From positions 1-64,000 of the forward strand of contig NZ_JAIBHJ010000016.1 of NCBI RefSeq assembly GCF_021278025.1: a DNA stretch of 64,000 bases, written 5' to 3'. Numbering within the stretch: the first letter of the stretch is position 1; every line of letters starts with the position of its first letter. This stretch comes from Motilimonas sp. E26. GTDB lineage: Bacteria; Pseudomonadota; Gammaproteobacteria; Enterobacterales; CBDFNC01. Under the pieces are notes generated by a model. That model searched no databases. It had not been told where the DNA came from and saw only the letters and a list, made by a program, of their open reading frames with translations. Positions 29,062-36,926 of the stretch are shown piece by piece. The translations under genes were made by a program, and so were the position numbers.

Positions 29062-29082
29062 GTTACAGCACAACCTGTAAAC
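29062..29082. promoter_or_regulatory. Candidate shared activator (UAS) site
   Basis: Inverted repeat GTTACAG-N6-CTGTAAAC, 70 bp upstream of the BON -24 element and about 170 bp from the mscS -24 element. GTTACAG also occurs in the palindrome 65 bp upstream of the DUF2383 promoter. Confidence 0.4.
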
Positions 29083-29151
29083 CTTACAAAAATATATTTG
29101 CCACAACAAACAAAAAACAATAAAAGACTGATTTTAAAGGAAAATAATAAT

Positions 29152-29167
29152 TGGCACGTGTTCTGCA
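29152..29167 (+). promoter_or_regulatory. Sigma-54 (-24/-12) promoter of the BON operon
   Basis: TGGCACGTGTTCTGCA matches the sigma-54 consensus TGGCACG-N4-TTGCA at all but one position, with exact 10-base spacing of GG and GC. The GC doublet is about 55 bp before the BON ATG. This is the strongest of the three promoters. Confidence 0.8.
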
Positions 29168-29220
29168 ATACCTTAGCTGTGACATCAACTTAATCGTTAA
29201 ACTTAAAATGGAGAAATATT

Positions 29221-29784
29221 ATGAAACGCACTCTTATTTCATTAGCTATGGTATCTGCACTTTCTGTTTCAACTGCACAAGCAAACAACGTTTGGGAAAA
29301 AGAAGCAAACGACGCCTGGATTGATGGCAAAGCTGAAGCGACACTTTTATTTAATCCAAATGTTAACTCTTTCGATATCAATACTGATGTAAAAAATGGT
29401 GTAGTGATACTGACAGGTCAAGTGGACCATAACGTTGATAAAAAACTTGCCCGAGAACTAGTACTTGGCATTGATGGCGTAAAAGAAGTCGATAACCAGA
29501 TTACAGTGGTGGAAGGCATCGACCGTAAGGAGCTAGAAAAACAAAGAGGTATGGCTGAATCAAGCTTTACTGATGTCAAAATTGCTACGGTCATCAAAAC
29601 TCGCCTACTGTTTGATACTGATATCAGTGGTACCGATATTGATGTGGACGTTAAAAATAACATCGTCACATTAACTGGTGAAGTGGATTCACAAGCAGAA
29701 AAAGATTTAGCCATTAGTATTGCTAAAAATGCAGAAGATGTGAAAGACGTAACGGCCAACTTAGATATAGTAAAAAGCTCTTAG
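29221..29784 (+). CDS. Periplasmic BON-domain protein (OsmY-like)
   Basis: 187 residues: signal peptide (about 1-21, cleaved after AQA) and two BON domains (about 43-108 and 120-185), each with the V-x-G-x-V pattern (VVILTGQVDH, IVTLTGEVDS). OsmY-type proteins are periplasmic, osmotically induced and thought to act as chaperones or to bind phospholipid. GGAG lies 7 bases before the ATG. First gene after the best sigma-54 promoter; a hairpin separates it from the YqjD-like gene. Confidence 0.92.
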   Translation: MKRTLISLAMVSALSVSTAQANNVWEKEANDAWIDGKAEATLLFNPNVNSFDINTDVKNGVVILTGQVDHNVDKKLARELVLGIDGVKEVDNQITVVEGIDRKELEKQRGMAESSFTDVKIATVIKTRLLFDTDISGTDIDVDVKNNIVTLTGEVDSQAEKDLAISIAKNAEDVKDVTANLDIVKSS

Positions 29785-29794
29785 AATCAAACTC

Positions 29795-29817
29795 ATGACG
29801 CTCATTATGAGCGTCAT
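29795..29817 (+). terminator. Hairpin between BON and YqjD-like genes
   Basis: ATGACGCTCAT-T-ATGAGCGTCAT is a perfect inverted repeat 10 bp after the BON stop. Only a short T-run follows, so it may be a partial terminator that sets the ratio of BON to downstream transcript, or protect the 3' end. Confidence 0.55.
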
Positions 29818-29875
29818 TTCCGCTAACTCAAAAATTTTCCAGAAGTGAATACTTTTTTATTATTGAGGAGACACT

Positions 29876-30199
29876 ATGCCTACCAAGAATACAAATAACG
29901 CAAAAACTGAATCACAACAAGCCAATAATCAGGCGCCGGCTCACCCAGTGGCAGACCAAGTCGCGGCATCACTACACAGCACTGTCGACTCGCTGCATGG
30001 TTCAGCGGCCTCAACAGAGGAGAGTTTAAGAGCAAAAAGTGGCCAATCCAGTGCAGCAATGAAAGCGCAAACACGCCTGCTACAACAAAAATGGAATAAT
30101 TCACCAGTTAAAAAATACGCTTGTGAAAACCCAGTGAAAACAGTAGGTATCGCCTTCACTGCTGGCGCATTGTTAACCATGCTATTAAGGAATAAGTAA
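29876..30199 (+). CDS. YqjD/ElaB-like (DUF883) membrane-anchored protein
   Basis: 107 residues: a hydrophilic, Ala/Gln/Ser-rich N-terminal part likely helical, then ENPVKTVGIAFTAGALLTML, the C-terminal single membrane anchor typical of DUF883 proteins. E. coli YqjD and ElaB bind ribosomes at the inner membrane in stationary phase. GAGGAG precedes the ATG. Followed one base later by the YqjE-like gene. Confidence 0.85.
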   Translation: MPTKNTNNAKTESQQANNQAPAHPVADQVAASLHSTVDSLHGSAASTEESLRAKSGQSSAAMKAQTRLLQQKWNNSPVKKYACENPVKTVGIAFTAGALLTMLLRNK

Positions 30200-30200
30200 G

Positions 30201-30608
30201 ATGCAAGAGTCACAGAGTTCGGGGTATAAAACTCAAGGCTCAGCAGAGCTGGGGGCGCAGCTAAACGCGCTCCCTGCGTTAGGTAGCCGCTTAATAGATA
30301 GTTACGCATGCTTACTTAACGCTGTATTTGCGTTAATAAAAGCCAAAGCAAAGGCTAACTTAAAAATGCTGATTGCTATCATCACCCTGATCGCCACTGC
30401 CGTATTTTTAACTTGTGCCGTATGGGTTGGCTTGCAAGTACTGATTGCTTTCTCGCTCATCAGCCTAGGGTTAAATGTATTTGCGGCTTCTGGCCTTGTG
30501 TTAGTCGCTAACTTGATCGCTATTTATTATCTATTATCCACCGCAAGTTGGTTGTTTGATATCACTTACGATGAGTTTATAGATGGATTTTTTAGTCAGA
30601 TAAAATAG
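30201..30608 (+). CDS. YqjE-like (DUF1469) membrane protein
   Basis: 135 residues with two long hydrophobic segments (about 55-85 and 90-118) separated by a short turn, the layout of YqjE/DUF1469, which databases also list as a phage-holin superfamily. There are no phage genes nearby, and its place between YqjD-like and YqjK-like genes shows it is the stress-operon protein. The start follows the upstream stop by one base. Confidence 0.82.
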   Translation: MQESQSSGYKTQGSAELGAQLNALPALGSRLIDSYACLLNAVFALIKAKAKANLKMLIAIITLIATAVFLTCAVWVGLQVLIAFSLISLGLNVFAASGLVLVANLIAIYYLLSTASWLFDITYDEFIDGFFSQIK

Positions 30609-30615
30609 GATTTTT

Positions 30616-30879
30616 ATGACACGCCTTGCCGATTTTATATATCAATCCGTAAATCAAGATGTCATGGTAAAAAAAGCCAAATATCAAGCCTGTGTGTTCG
30701 ATAGCCATTTACACCAGAAAATCTTGAGCGCCCACTGTAAAAGCCTAGCGAGTTCACCCATCTTCGTTACCGGGGCAGCAATTACATCAATAATCATGTT
30801 GCGCCACGGTAAGTTTTCAACATTAAGAAAATTAGTAATGCTTAAACGATTAGCAGACAGTTTTATAAAACCGAGATAA
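30616..30879 (+). CDS. Small basic protein, YqjK-like position
   Basis: 87 residues, basic, with a weak hydrophobic stretch (SSPIFVTGAAITSIIML). It occupies the place of yqjK in the E. coli yqjCDEK operon, but I cannot confirm homology by eye. AGGATTTTT precedes the ATG; 7 bp separate it from the YqjE-like gene. Last gene of the BON operon. Confidence 0.7.
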   Translation: MTRLADFIYQSVNQDVMVKKAKYQACVFDSHLHQKILSAHCKSLASSPIFVTGAAITSIIMLRHGKFSTLRKLVMLKRLADSFIKPR

Positions 30880-30995
30880 CCCGGATCTTGGGTTAATGAA
30901 CGGTGTGCTTTCCTGCAAAAGCGCAATGTATGTGCTGCTATTCGCTTTATGCTTTCATTCCCAGACAAAGACATGTTGCTGTAAAACATACTTTA

Positions 30996-31014
30996 TCTGG
31001 CTAAGATAGCCAGA
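30996..31014. terminator. Hairpin between convergent operons
   Basis: Perfect 8-bp stem TCTGGCTA-AGA-TAGCCAGA between the BON operon and the end of the signalling operon. No T-run on either side; a bidirectional terminator is likely. Confidence 0.5.
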
Positions 31015-31051
31015 CACAGGCTGAGGCTAAATGATATCGAAAGCGGTTAAA

Positions 31052-33007
31052 TTAAGTTAACAATGCGCTCAAATCCGACAATGAAACAGGCTTTAACAAT
31101 ACATGCGCTATCCCCAGCGACACTAACTGTTCTGGCTCTGGTTCATAACCACTGATAATAGCCAAATTTTGTTCCGAGTTTTGTGCCCTAATTTGCGTGG
31201 CGGCATCCAACCCTGAGCCATCAGGCAACATTAAGTCAAGGATCACTAAATCAAGGGCATCAACCTGGCTATAAAAGGCTAAACAAGATTGAATACTGGC
31301 CGCACAATAAACTTCGGCTCCCAATGACTTAAGCAGCATGCACATCAACTCACGAGCATCATCATCATCTTCTACTAATAGTATTTTTTTGCCTGACTTA
31401 CCGGGTTGTTCATTATTGCTCGCTAACGAGCTGACACTGGCTTGCGGATGTAAAAAATGCGCTAAGCAAGCTTGTAATTGTGCGGTGTCTATCGGCTTAG
31501 TCAACACGCGATTAAATCCAAGTGCTTGTAAAGTCTCTTCACTGCCTTTTAGTGCGGCGGCTGTTAACGCCACAATTGGCAGCTCAAGCCCTTGATTTCT
31601 TGCTGCGACTACAACATCTCGTCCACCCATCACAGGCATGTGAAGGTCCATGAAAACCAAATCAAAATGATGCTGCTTACCTGTTAACAGAGCCAAACCT
31701 TGCTGACCGTCTGCCACACTGGTAACCGTCACGCCGGTAGCTGAAATAATATTACAAAGTAAAGTGCGTATTTCTGGAACATCTTCAACAACCAGCACTT
31801 GGCCATTAAGTTTCATTGGCCGTGATGCTTCTTTCTCTTGTCCCACTAACGGTGGAGCAAGAATAAGTGGTACTAAGTTAGGTCGCTTTAAGCCCGTATC
31901 AATAGAGAAGGTGAAAGTACTACCAACACCTAAAACTGATTCTACTTTTAGCTCCCCACCTAGTAACTCGATTAACGAAGCGCTGATGGCCAAGCCCAAA
32001 CCAGCGCCCTCTTCCGTGCGGGTCGTCACCTCCTGCACTTGTTCGAAAGGTTTAAAAATTCGCTTTAACTTATCCTTTGGTATACCGATCCCAGTGTCCA
32101 CCACTGAAAAAAATAACAACCCCTTTTCGGCTTGCTGCTGATACCTTAAATCGACGGAGACCTGACCAGACTCGGTAAATTTTATCGCATTGTATATGGT
32201 GTTAATCAACACTTGCTTGAGTCGAGTTGAGTCAGAAAAAATTGATTCGGGCAGTCGCTCCTTGCTGTTAATCTTAAAGCTAAGACCTTTTCTAGCCGCA
32301 GCCATATTAAATAAACTTTGTAAATCTGCTAAAAAAGGCGATAGCAAAAAGGTATCTTTATTCAAAGATAAGCTATTTTCTCTGATTTTGGATAGATCGA
32401 GCACCTCATTAAGCAGCGCTAATAAGTGCTGACTATTACTATTAATAATTGATAACTCTGGCTTAATCGCATCGAGCTCGGCTCGACTGAGCAGTAAGTC
32501 GGTGTAACCAATAATAGAAGTTAATGGCGTCCGCAATTCATGGCTTAAGTGCGCTAAAAACCGATCTTTAGCACGGCTGTCTGACTCAATTCTCAAGCGC
32601 TCTAACCTTTCATTTTCCAACTCTTTGCGCGCAAGAGCGTAACGAATGGCACGGATAAAACGCACACTATTAATTTCCGATTTTACCAGAAAATCTTCAG
32701 CCCCCAACGCTAACGCTTTGGCATCAAGCACTTCGTCAACCTGCCCCGTTAGCATGATAAAAGGCGTGTCACAGCCCATTGCTTTAGCTGCTTCTAGTAC
32801 TGAAAGTCCAGTATGAGCGCCCAATTGGTAGTCAAGTAAACATAAGTCGAACGACTCTTGTTGCAATATCTCAACAATCGATTGATAGTCACTTAACCAT
32901 TTAATTTCAAATGTAAAATCTGGTATTTCTTGCAAATAATCCATGGCAAGAATGTAGTCATCTTCATCATCTTCAACCAGTAGTAACTTAACAATGCGAT
33001 TATCCAT
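31052..33007 (-). CDS. Hybrid histidine kinase REC-HisKA-HATPase-REC-REC
   Basis: 651 cytoplasmic residues with no membrane segment: receiver (about 7-125; LVEDDEDD, Asp in CLLDYQL), HisKA (LAHLSHELRTPLTS, near 155), ATPase domain (about 260-375; DTGIGIPKDKL, GAGLGLAIS), receiver 2 (about 398-515, Asp in LVFMDLHMP), receiver 3 (about 540-650, Asp in LVILDLMLP). The N-terminal receiver suggests it takes phosphate or a signal from another protein, probably the kinase encoded upstream. No Hpt is fused, so a separate one is needed to pass phosphate on. Last gene of the signalling operon. Confidence 0.92.
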   Translation of the reverse strand: MDNRIVKLLLVEDDEDDYILAMDYLQEIPDFTFEIKWLSDYQSIVEILQQESFDLCLLDYQLGAHTGLSVLEAAKAMGCDTPFIMLTGQVDEVLDAKALALGAEDFLVKSEINSVRFIRAIRYALARKELENERLERLRIESDSRAKDRFLAHLSHELRTPLTSIIGYTDLLLSRAELDAIKPELSIINSNSQHLLALLNEVLDLSKIRENSLSLNKDTFLLSPFLADLQSLFNMAAARKGLSFKINSKERLPESIFSDSTRLKQVLINTIYNAIKFTESGQVSVDLRYQQQAEKGLLFFSVVDTGIGIPKDKLKRIFKPFEQVQEVTTRTEEGAGLGLAISASLIELLGGELKVESVLGVGSTFTFSIDTGLKRPNLVPLILAPPLVGQEKEASRPMKLNGQVLVVEDVPEIRTLLCNIISATGVTVTSVADGQQGLALLTGKQHHFDLVFMDLHMPVMGGRDVVVAARNQGLELPIVALTAAALKGSEETLQALGFNRVLTKPIDTAQLQACLAHFLHPQASVSSLASNNEQPGKSGKKILLVEDDDDARELMCMLLKSLGAEVYCAASIQSCLAFYSQVDALDLVILDLMLPDGSGLDAATQIRAQNSEQNLAIISGYEPEPEQLVSLGIAHVLLKPVSLSDLSALLT

Positions 33008-33057
33008 TAACCTGCCTCGGCATAAAAAATAAATGTAACGTTGGCGTAGTTCACTTT

Positions 33058-33537
33058 TTAAGGCAGCTCAACGATCTCAATCCAATATTTGCCTAAATGT
33101 TTCATTAGCTCAACCAACCCTTCAAAATTAACGGGCTTAGCAATATAAGAGGCCGCACCTAGATCATAACCACGAAGCTTGTCTTCTTCCTCTTTGGAAG
33201 TGGTTAATATCACCACAGGAATTGAACGTAAATCCGCATCTGCTTTAATGACTTTAAGGGCTTCACGACCATCCATTCTCGGCATATTTAAATCAAGTAA
33301 GATCAAACTCGGGCGAGGATAAAGCTCACGGTCTTGATAACGCCCTTCATTGCGTAAGTACTCAATCAGTTCTACGCCGTCATTAACAAAATTAATCGTG
33401 TTTAACACTCTGCTTTCATCAAGAGCGTCTTGAGTCAGCATGCGATCATCTTCATCATCATCTGCCATTAGAATACTAATTGCTTGGGGTTTTAAGTAAT
33501 TCAACTTTTCCGTCCTCAACTGTAAAAAGGTCTGCAT
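33058..33537 (-). CDS. Single-domain response regulator (Rcp1/CheY-like)
   Basis: A lone receiver domain with ILMADDDEDDRML (acidic pocket), LILLDLNMPRMDG (phospho-acceptor Asp), the VILTTSKEEED Thr and the AKPVNFEG Lys. The Rcp1 type typically serves soluble or CHASE3 kinases. With the ATG at 33537 it overlaps the upstream kinase by 62 bp; a TTG at 33504, preceded by GAGGACGGAAAAG, would give 148 residues and an overlap of 29 bp, closer to the family norm. With no output domain, it must act by protein contact or as a phosphate shuttle. Confidence 0.9.
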   Translation of the reverse strand: MQTFLQLRTEKLNYLKPQAISILMADDDEDDRMLTQDALDESRVLNTINFVNDGVELIEYLRNEGRYQDRELYPRPSLILLDLNMPRMDGREALKVIKADADLRSIPVVILTTSKEEEDKLRGYDLGAASYIAKPVNFEGLVELMKHLGKYWIEIVELP

Positions 33538-34993
33538 CTATGGGCAGTAATATAGTAAAAGTAGCACCGACACCTGGTGTGCTGGATGCAGAAATTTGGC
33601 CACTATGGCGCTCGATGATCCGCCGACAAACGGCTAAGCCTATGCCTGTTCCGGCATATTCACTGCGACTGTGCAGGCGTTGAAATGGAGTAAATATTTT
33701 TTCACTGTATTGCTCTGAAAAACCAATGCCATTATCAGCTATAGTGAGTTCAAGCCAAGGTTTATCATTCGATATGTTCGCCTGTACAGGAGGGCTAATA
33801 CTATTAGCTCCGATGATGATATTGGGTGTTTGCTCTGGTTCGCGAAATTTAATCGCATTAGAAATTAAGTTTGAAAATAACTGACTCAACTGGCTGGCAT
33901 CAGCTTGAATGCAGGGCAGTGAAGCGACCGTAATTTGGGCCCCACTGTCTTGGATTGCAATTTCTAAGTCATCGAGCACTCGCATTAACAAGTCATTGAG
34001 ATCAACCAACTGGAAAGGCTTGCCTCGCGTGGTAACACGAGAAAGCTCTAATAAGTCACTGATCAAAACAGACATACGCTGCGCTGCTGAGTTCATACGA
34101 GCTAAATAATCCATGCCCCTGTCACCAAGCTGATCCGCATAATTACTGCTAAGACGGTCACCAAAAGCACGAATTTTTCTCAGTGGCTCTTGCAGATCAT
34201 GGGAAGCAACAAACGCAAAATCTTCTAGCTCTCGGTTACTTCGATTTAGCTCTTCGGCATACACTTCCAGTGCGTGAGTGCGCTCTTGCACCTTCGACTC
34301 TAGCTGGGCATTGTATTTCTCTAAATTGCTTTTTGCCGTTCGAATACTATTTAAATGTTTTGCTAGCAGCACCAATACCGCACCAGACATCAGTATGCTG
34401 AGCAACGTAAACCAAATAATATTACGGTTTGCCTTAGCTCGAGAGTCATCTAAGCGAGCAAGCAAGTCATTGCGAATATTGGTTTCCTGGATAATAATCG
34501 ATTGATACAAATGGCGAATATTCATTTGAGTTAAATCAACTTCTTCCTCACCCTGCTGCGCAACTTCTGCCCCTAACCCTACCGCGAGTTCAACACTTTC
34601 CTGCAACGACTTCAGCTTAGCTTCTGCAAGCCGAGCGAAAGCATCAATTCTTTGCTGCTGTTCGTGGCTTTGTGATTGAACCTGTTCTACTTGCTTTAAG
34701 CTGTCAGAAAATTTTTCCAAAGCTTTAATGAAAGGCTCAAGATGGCTGGCGTTTTCTGATAATAAATATCCCCGTTGACCCGTTTCAGCGTTCAAAATAT
34801 CAATATGCAGGCTATCGACGACCAACATGACTTTACTGGTGTTTTGTAACCGCTTTTGTATGTTTGCCAAATCCTGAATATTATCAAGACCAATGGCTGC
34901 ATTAACAATAATCGCTACCACAATGATCGCCGCACCTAACCACGCCAAACTAGTGGTATTTAACCGATTGTAAAGGCTTGATAGCTGCATCAA
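33476..34993 (-). CDS. CHASE3 sensor histidine kinase
   Basis: 505 residues: membrane segment (about 17-37), CHASE3-type helical periplasmic domain (about 38-190, with NAETGQRGYLLSEN, the CHASE3 signature), second membrane segment (about 195-215), coiled coil, HisKA (ASHDLQEPLRKI), ATPase domain (NLISNAIKF, ADNGIGF, GTGIGLAVCRRI). The HDLQEPL type is typical of kinases paired with Rcp1-type regulators. The receiver gene overlaps its 3' end, strong evidence for a pair. Confidence 0.93.
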   Translation of the reverse strand: MMQLSSLYNRLNTTSLAWLGAAIIVVAIIVNAAIGLDNIQDLANIQKRLQNTSKVMLVVDSLHIDILNAETGQRGYLLSENASHLEPFIKALEKFSDSLKQVEQVQSQSHEQQQRIDAFARLAEAKLKSLQESVELAVGLGAEVAQQGEEEVDLTQMNIRHLYQSIIIQETNIRNDLLARLDDSRAKANRNIIWFTLLSILMSGAVLVLLAKHLNSIRTAKSNLEKYNAQLESKVQERTHALEVYAEELNRSNRELEDFAFVASHDLQEPLRKIRAFGDRLSSNYADQLGDRGMDYLARMNSAAQRMSVLISDLLELSRVTTRGKPFQLVDLNDLLMRVLDDLEIAIQDSGAQITVASLPCIQADASQLSQLFSNLISNAIKFREPEQTPNIIIGANSISPPVQANISNDKPWLELTIADNGIGFSEQYSEKIFTPFQRLHSRSEYAGTGIGLAVCRRIIERHSGQISASSTPGVGATFTILLPIDADLFTVEDGKVELLKTPSN

Positions 34994-35010
34994 TTTTTAA
35001 TTCCCTGTGA

Positions 35011-35205
35011 CTATTTAACGAGAGTTTGCAGGATAGCGCTGCATTCTTTAGCGGCTTTAATGATCTGGTCTGCGGCTTGTTTTAAATCTGTTTCACTCGC
35101 TGATTGATCGGCCATCAGCTTAATTAACTCTGCGTGCATTGAAATATGATTAAGGGGTTTACGCGCATCATGGATGACGGTTTCTAACTCTTCTGGCTGC
35201 TGCAT
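35011..35205 (-). CDS. Small lone HisKA/Hpt-like protein
   Basis: 64 residues, wholly helical, containing IHDARKPLNHISMHAEL, which resembles the H-box of HisKA domains (compare SHDLQEPLRKI in the next gene), then a second helix. There is no ATPase domain. It could be a stand-alone dimerisation/phosphotransfer domain that passes phosphate between the receivers of this operon. It lies between the NtrC-type regulator (25 bp) and the CHASE3 kinase (17 bp), in the same direction. Homology is by eye; the function is inferred. Confidence 0.75.
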   Translation of the reverse strand: MQQPEELETVIHDARKPLNHISMHAELIKLMADQSASETDLKQAADQIIKAAKECSAILQTLVK

Positions 35206-35230
35206 TTCCCATCACTCCTTTGGGTTGATT

Positions 35231-36664
35231 TTAAGGTGCGGAAGACTCTTCATAAGCATTCAGGCGGTTGTATAATGTTTTGGTGCTAATACCCAGCATT
35301 TTAGCAGCATTAGTTTTGTTACCTTCTACTGAAGCCAACGTCTTATAGATCAATTCTTTTTCAAGTTCATCAATCGTTTGGCCAACGGTAATTGAAGTTT
35401 CCACGGCTGTTATCGGTGCGCTAGGTGCGACATATTGTAAGTTAGCAGGCTCGGAATCAGCCGAAACGTTGACTGCGTTCGCGCCTCCTTTCCCCGTAAG
35501 TGAGTCTCGCGCAAGAGAGAAAGGAGACTCAAAAGTAGTCGGAAAAACCAGATTGCCCGCTTGCATATCAGCCATAATAAAGGCGCGATGAATGGTGTGC
35601 TTTAACTCGCGAATATTACCTGGCCAATGATGCTCTAAAAGCTTTGCCATATCTTCATCTCGCAGGCGAAGTTGACTACTATGTTCTTTGTTTAATAACC
35701 CTAAAAAATAATGTGCAAGCAAAGGAATATCTTCTTTACGAGCCCGTAAGGGAGGAATCGTGATAGGAAAAACGGCTAAGCGAAAATACACATCTTCGCG
35801 TAGCACATTGTTCATTGCAATATCTTCTACAGTGCGATTCGTTGCTGAAACGACACGACAATTAATAGGGATGCTCTTATTACCACCCACTCGAGTAACC
35901 GTTTGTGTTTCTAACACACGCAATAAATTTGGTTGCATATCAATAGGCATTTCAGTTAGCTCATCCAAAAACAAGGTACCACCTTGAGCTAATTCAAAAA
36001 CCCCCTGTTTTTGTCCACTTGCACCAGTAAACGCCCCTTTTTCGTGACCAAATAACTCACTGCCAATCAAGTCTTTCGGGATCGCTCCACAGTTAACAGA
36101 AACACGCTCTCCAGTATATTCACTGGCATTATGTATTGCTTGTGCCACCATTTCTTTACCGACACCACTTTCACCCAGCAACATGACATTGGCATTGGTT
36201 TTTGCCACCCGCTCAATCATGGTGTACATCTCTTTCATTGGTGCTGATTCGCCAAGTAAGCAGTCAAAGTAAAGCACAGCATCGGGTTGTTCTTTGTTCG
36301 CTTTAGCTCGAGCCGAGCGAGGATAAAAAATTGCTTTAAGGTCTTCCGCCTCAATAGGTTTAGTTAAATGACCAATATCATCATGGCACATCGCTGAAAT
36401 GGCTGTTTTAACCGCCGGATGACCAGTGATCATAGTAATAGTTGACTTAATTTTATTCGCTTTTACGAAATCAATTAAATGCAAGCCACTGCCATCAGGC
36501 AACATAAAGTCGAGTAAAATATGATCGAATAACTGGCTATTCAGCCACTGCTTTGCTTCTGCCAAAGTGGCGGCAGAATAAACATCGCAATCAAGATATT
36601 CAATAATACGACAAGCTAACTCAGTAAATTCAAGATCGTCATCAACGAGTAAAACTGTCTTCAC
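35231..36664 (-). CDS. Sigma-54-dependent response regulator (NtrC family)
   Basis: 477 residues: receiver (about 1-118; LLVDDD, Asp in ILLDFMLP), AAA+ domain (about 135-370) with Walker A GESGVGKEM, the sigma-54 contact loop GAFTGA, Walker B GTLFLDELTE and the arginine finger region, then a Fis-type helix-turn-helix (about 435-474, KTNAAKMLGISTKTLYNRL). All parts needed to activate sigma-54 holoenzyme are present. First gene of the signalling operon and facing a block with three sigma-54-type promoters, it is their likely activator. Confidence 0.94.
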   Translation of the reverse strand: MKTVLLVDDDLEFTELACRIIEYLDCDVYSAATLAEAKQWLNSQLFDHILLDFMLPDGSGLHLIDFVKANKIKSTITMITGHPAVKTAISAMCHDDIGHLTKPIEAEDLKAIFYPRSARAKANKEQPDAVLYFDCLLGESAPMKEMYTMIERVAKTNANVMLLGESGVGKEMVAQAIHNASEYTGERVSVNCGAIPKDLIGSELFGHEKGAFTGASGQKQGVFELAQGGTLFLDELTEMPIDMQPNLLRVLETQTVTRVGGNKSIPINCRVVSATNRTVEDIAMNNVLREDVYFRLAVFPITIPPLRARKEDIPLLAHYFLGLLNKEHSSQLRLRDEDMAKLLEHHWPGNIRELKHTIHRAFIMADMQAGNLVFPTTFESPFSLARDSLTGKGGANAVNVSADSEPANLQYVAPSAPITAVETSITVGQTIDELEKELIYKTLASVEGNKTNAAKMLGISTKTLYNRLNAYEESSAP

Positions 36665-36926
36665 TTTTTTAATCCTTTCAACCAGTATCTATACTACTCT
36701 ACCCTATTAATTGACTGATTTATATTAACTATTGTTAGAGTCTACTGAGCTTTCATGGTTTAATTCTGCTCGAGATAAAAGCGTGTCTATCGTGACGAGT
36801 AGTGTACCGCTTAGGCATCCTAAACAAATACTACTCAACAAAAAGAAAATGTTTACGCCAGAAGGGCTTTGGCCGACCCCTTCGGACAGCATTTGTTATA
36901 AAAATCATCACCAAAGATCATTGCCC

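Larger units (their letters stand above)
28833..29220. other. Divergent mscS/BON control region
   Basis: 388 bp, AT-rich, no gene. It carries two divergent sigma-54-type promoters (28876-28891 minus, 29152-29167 plus) and, between them, the inverted repeat GTTACAG-N6-CTGTAAAC at 29062-29082. Confidence 0.65.

Noticed and set aside
30201-30608. Phage holin
   Set aside because: The fold matches the holin-superfamily label, but the neighbours are YqjD- and YqjK-like stress genes and no phage gene is near.
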